Assembly: GCA_028290225.1 (NCBI GenBank)
Contig: JAQGKH010000095.1
Coordinates: forward strand, 1 to 15,032
From: Devosia sp.
GTDB lineage: Bacteria > Pseudomonadota > Alphaproteobacteria > Rhizobiales > Devosiaceae
DNA: 15,032 nt
Direction of reading: 5' to 3'
How positions within the stretch are numbered: position 1 is the stretch's first letter; each line of letters begins with the position of its first letter. The position numbers and the translations under genes were made by a program. Below the pieces are notes generated by a model, which saw nothing but the letters and a program-made list of their open reading frames with translations, ran no database searches and had not been told where the DNA came from. This document shows, piece after piece, positions 12,726 through 15,032 of this stretch.

Positions 12726-14720
12726 ATGCGCATCCGAAACTGGCTCCTGACCAGTACGAGCCTGGGCCTTATGGTCATGGCCCCATTGAGCGTCTCGGCG
12801 CAGGAAACTGTCGCGCCCGAAGAGCTGCCACAGGCTTGCGTTGATGCCGGCTTCACCACGCTGGAATCGTGTATTGCCGCCCAGCCGGCAGGCGCCGACG
12901 CGGAAACCGCGCCCGCCGCGGAACAAGCACCCCCTGCAGGCGAAGCTACCCCCGAAGCTCCGGTCGAAGAGCCCGCCCCTGTTGAGGAGGCGCCTGCCGC
13001 TGAGCCCGCTCCTGTTGAGGAGGCGCCTGCCGCTGAGCCTGCCCCTGTTGAGGAGGCGCCCGCCGCTGAGCCTGCCCCCGCAGAAGAGCCCCCCGTTACG
13101 CAGGAAGCTCCCGCTGCTGAGCCAGAAGTAGCTCCCCAAGAAGCCCCACCCGTTGAGCCTGCTCCCGAAGCCGAACCGGCAATCGTCGAGGACGCTGCGC
13201 CTGCCCAAGAAGTTCAGCCCGCCGAGGAGCCGGCCGCCACTGAAGAAGTCGCGCCTCCGGAAGTCACCGGCCAGGACGCTGCACCAGTTGAGCAGCCAGC
13301 TGCCGCAACCGAGCAGCCGCAAGAACCAGCCCCTGAAACCACCACGCAGCAGGTCGCTCCGGAGACCACCACTGCCACCGAGCAGCCAGCCGCTTCGGAG
13401 TCGATCGTAACCCTGCCTGCTGAACAGCCGGTTGAAGTCATCGAAGACCTGCCTGAAGGCGTAACCGCAGAACAGGTCGCTCCCGTTCTCGACAGTGCCA
13501 AGGACGCCGAAACGGCTCCCGCCGAGGGCCAGCCAGCCGCGGCTCCTGCAGCGGCCCAAGCGGCTCCCGCCGAGCCCGCCGCTCCGCCCCCGACCAGCGA
13601 TGCCGACGCCCAGGCCCGCTTCAGCGCCCCTGAAGAGGCTGCCGTTCTCGCCGTGCGCGAGGAAGAAGGCCAGGCCATCGAAGCCCAGGCCCTGCCGCCT
13701 CAGCAGGTGCCGCAGAACGTCACCATCGTTAACCAGACCAATGTGGTCAACAACGTCACCAACAATTCGACCACCAACAATACCACGGTCGATAATTCCA
13801 CGACCAATATCGAACAGCAGAACAACGTTCAGCAGAACAATGTGCAGCAGAACAATGTGCAGCAAGCGAGCTATGGCGACACCCTGACCCAGGTCGTGGT
13901 GCAGCTGGGCAACCAGCTTTACGTCAACACCCCCGGTCAGGATACTTCGCGCTTCTATAATGCCGATGAAGACGAGGTCTTCTACGAGGAGCTCCGCAAC
14001 GGCCGCATCCGCGAAACCGTGACGCGTCCCGACGGCACCCAGATCGTCACCGTCCGCAATCGCAATGGCGACGTGCTGCAGCGCACCCGTATCCGGCCCG
14101 ATGGGCAGGAAGTGGTCCTCGCCTATTTTGACGAGCAATATGACGACGAGCTCCTGGAATGGCGCGATCCCGGTCAGGATCTTCCCCCGCTCCGGCTCAA
14201 CATCCCCGTGCAGGAATACGTGCTTGACGCTGCCGATGCCGATCAGGACGAGGTTGAAGTGTTCTTCCGCCAGCCACCGGTCGAGCAGGTCGCCCGGCTT
14301 TACTCGATCGATGAAGTCAAGCGCTCCGCTCGCGTACGTGACAGTGTTCGCAAGCTCGAAGTGGGCGGCCTGACCTTCGATACCGGTGCTGCCACCATTG
14401 GCCAGGACCAGGTCGGCTCGCTGTCCAAGGTCGCCTCTGCCATGCTCGACCTGCTGGAGTCCAACCCGGCGGAAACCTTCCTGATCGAAGGTCATACCGA
14501 TGCGGTAGGCTCCGATATTTCCAACCTGCAGCTGTCCGATCTGCGGGCGGCCACCGTCGCGCGTATCCTGACGGACTTTTATGACGTTCCGCCCGAGAAC
14601 CTGGCGACCCAGGGTTATGGCGAGCGTTACCTGAAGATCCGCACCGAATCGCCTGAGCGTGAGAACCGTCGGGTGACCATCCGCCGCATCACGCCGCTGA
14701 TCACGGTTGCCGGGCAGTAA
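12726..14720 (+). CDS. Large OmpA-family envelope protein with Pro/Ala/Glu-rich and Asn/Gln-rich linkers
   Basis: A 664-residue exported protein. A Sec signal peptide (1-25, cleavage after SVSA) leads to a short segment with two cysteines (CVDAGFTTLESC). A long Ala/Pro/Glu-rich stretch (about 54-320) includes three 11-residue repeats. Next come a polar Asn/Thr/Gln segment (about 330-380) with QQNNV repeats, and a domain with repeated RPDG (TRPDGTQIVTVRNRNGD, RIRPDGQEVVL). Last is an OmpA_C peptidoglycan-binding domain (about 548-657): LTFDTGAATIG, EGHTDAVGS (588-596), NLQLSDLRA and ENRRV (646-650). It probably tethers to peptidoglycan from the periplasm or outer membrane; no beta-barrel is visible. 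The ATG at 12726 has AAGGA nine bases upstream; an in-frame ATG at 12687 has no such site. It is preceded by an EcfG-type promoter and followed by a strong terminator. Its exact role is unknown. Confidence 0.88.
   Translation: MRIRNWLLTSTSLGLMVMAPLSVSAQETVAPEELPQACVDAGFTTLESCIAAQPAGADAETAPAAEQAPPAGEATPEAPVEEPAPVEEAPAAEPAPVEEAPAAEPAPVEEAPAAEPAPAEEPPVTQEAPAAEPEVAPQEAPPVEPAPEAEPAIVEDAAPAQEVQPAEEPAATEEVAPPEVTGQDAAPVEQPAAATEQPQEPAPETTTQQVAPETTTATEQPAASESIVTLPAEQPVEVIEDLPEGVTAEQVAPVLDSAKDAETAPAEGQPAAAPAAAQAAPAEPAAPPPTSDADAQARFSAPEEAAVLAVREEEGQAIEAQALPPQQVPQNVTIVNQTNVVNNVTNNSTTNNTTVDNSTTNIEQQNNVQQNNVQQNNVQQASYGDTLTQVVVQLGNQLYVNTPGQDTSRFYNADEDEVFYEELRNGRIRETVTRPDGTQIVTVRNRNGDVLQRTRIRPDGQEVVLAYFDEQYDDELLEWRDPGQDLPPLRLNIPVQEYVLDAADADQDEVEVFFRQPPVEQVARLYSIDEVKRSARVRDSVRKLEVGGLTFDTGAATIGQDQVGSLSKVASAMLDLLESNPAETFLIEGHTDAVGSDISNLQLSDLRAATVARILTDFYDVPPENLATQGYGERYLKIRTESPERENRRVTIRRITPLITVAGQ
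12971..13069 (+). repeat. Three 33-bp tandem repeats within the OmpA-family gene
   Basis: Units at 12971-13003, 13004-13036 and 13037-13069 are nearly identical, differing at one to three bases, with a degenerate fourth copy from 13070. They encode PVEEAPAAEPA-type 11-residue repeats in frame, so copy-number change would alter linker length without a frameshift. The GAGGAGGCGCC core is shared by all three. Confidence 0.9.
13815..13859 (+). repeat. Three 15-bp tandem repeats encoding QQNNV
   Basis: Units at 13815-13829, 13830-13844 and 13845-13859 each read CAGCAGAACAAYGTK, with the last two identical, followed by a partial CAGCA. They sit at the end of the Asn/Thr/Gln-rich segment of the OmpA-family protein and preserve the frame. 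Confidence 0.9.
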
Positions 14721-14743
14721 TCGCGCCGCACTTCGGGAATGCC

Positions 14744-14775
14744 GCAAGGCCGGGCTTCGTGCCCGGCCTTGCTTT
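14744..14775 (+). terminator. Rho-independent terminator after the OmpA-family gene
   Basis: GCAAGGCCGGGC (14744-14755) pairs perfectly with GCCCGGCCTTGC (14761-14772), a 12-bp stem with a 5-base TTCGT loop, followed by a short TTTA. It starts 23 bases after the OmpA-family stop and separates it from the next gene, which has its own promoter. Confidence 0.85.
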
Positions 14776-14824
14776 ATGGTCAACCCGTTTGGGGGGGAGC
14801 GGCTTACCTGTAATCACCGAAATG

Positions 14825-14849
14825 GGAACGAAACTATAGGCGAGGCGTT
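14825..14849 (+). promoter_or_regulatory. General-stress (sigma EcfG-type) promoter of the small membrane protein gene
   Basis: GGAAC (14825-14829) and CGTT (14846-14849) are 16 bases apart, an exact EcfG consensus. CGTT ends 35 bases before the ATG at 14885, leaving room for a short leader with an AGGAG site. It lies downstream of the OmpA-gene terminator, consistent with an independent transcript. Confidence 0.8.
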
Positions 14850-14884
14850 TCTTGGCTACGGAAAAGCATAGAGGAGTGAGTACG

Positions 14885-15032
14885 ATGGCAATTCCAGAAC
14901 GCGACACCGTTTATAACACCGATACAACGCGGACCACCTATGTGCGCGAAAGCAGCGGCACCGGTTGGTTCGTGGGCATTATCGTGGCTCTCGCCCTGCT
15001 GGCGATCGGCTATCTGGTGTTCTCCGCCAATT
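14885..15032 (+). CDS. Small single-pass membrane protein, partial (runs off the right edge)
   Basis: The ATG at 14885 has AGGAG eight bases upstream and opens 49 visible codons: MAIPERDTVYNTDTTRTTYVRESSG, a short polar N-terminus rich in Thr, Asp and Arg, then one hydrophobic helix, WFVGIIVALALLAIGYLVF (about 28-46). With no cleavable-signal pattern visible, this looks like a membrane-anchored protein with a cytoplasmic N-terminus, although the rest is missing. I do not recognise a named family. Its own EcfG-type promoter suggests expression in stationary phase or under stress. The start is well supported; function is unknown. Confidence 0.75.
   Translation, partial: MAIPERDTVYNTDTTRTTYVRESSGTGWFVGIIVALALLAIGYLVFSAN

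Noticed and set aside
12971..13069. Regular 33-bp repeats as a possible CRISPR array
   Set aside because: There are no spacers; the units are contiguous, in frame and encode a Pro/Ala/Glu linker.
12672..14783. 703-codon open frame on the minus strand opposite the OmpA-family gene
   Set aside because: It is rich in Gly/Leu/Arg low complexity produced by reading the Pro/Ala/Glu-coding stretch backwards; the plus-strand frame has a signal peptide, a ribosome-binding site and an OmpA domain.
14791..14797. Run of seven G residues as a phase-variation tract
   Set aside because: It lies between a terminator and a promoter, outside any gene and outside the promoter spacer, so length change would have no evident effect.

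Overview
The window reads as chromosomal DNA from a GC-rich alphaproteobacterium, most likely of the order Hyphomicrobiales. The signs are a rhizobial-type PhoB C-terminus, a BP26-like SIMPL protein, a Tat-exported repeat protein of the TIGR03808 type, a Caulobacter-type XylX, and two promoters with the alphaproteobacterial general-stress (sigma EcfG) consensus. Devosia or a relative is a guess from protein style only. No tRNA, rRNA, IS element, phage gene or CRISPR array was seen.

Layout. (1) 1-215 is the tail of a phoB-like response regulator gene with an in-frame amber codon inside the DNA-binding domain. (2) 322-5616 is a surface-polysaccharide block: a CelD/FemAB-like GNAT protein (+), a Wzz/GumC-type chain-length protein (-), a polytopic GT-C-like membrane protein (+) and an O-antigen ligase/polymerase-type protein (-). 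A Tat-exported parallel beta-helix protein (+, 5785-7110) follows. Strands alternate gene by gene, so each is probably its own transcription unit. (3) 7117-10245 (-) is a three-gene operon, xylX, an alpha-ketoglutaric semialdehyde dehydrogenase gene and a cupin gene. It encodes the last two steps of a Weimberg-type pentose oxidation route ending in 2-oxoglutarate. (4) 10433-11149 (+) is a periplasmic SIMPL/DUF541 protein. It converges on a translationally coupled yjbQ-tauE pair (12473-11221, -), with a shared hairpin between the two units. (5) 12726-14720 (+) is a long OmpA-family envelope protein with Pro/Ala/Glu-rich and Asn/Gln-rich linkers. It is followed by a strong terminator and the start of a small single-pass membrane protein gene that runs off the window. 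Both of these genes carry an exact GGAAC-N16-CGTT promoter, so they probably belong to the general stress regulon.

The most notable observations are the amber codon in phoB, the two EcfG-type promoters, the complete absence of CTAG from coding interiors together with an oriented GCTAG element upstream of several genes, and the layered architecture of the OmpA-family protein. I found no convincing wholly new multi-gene system.
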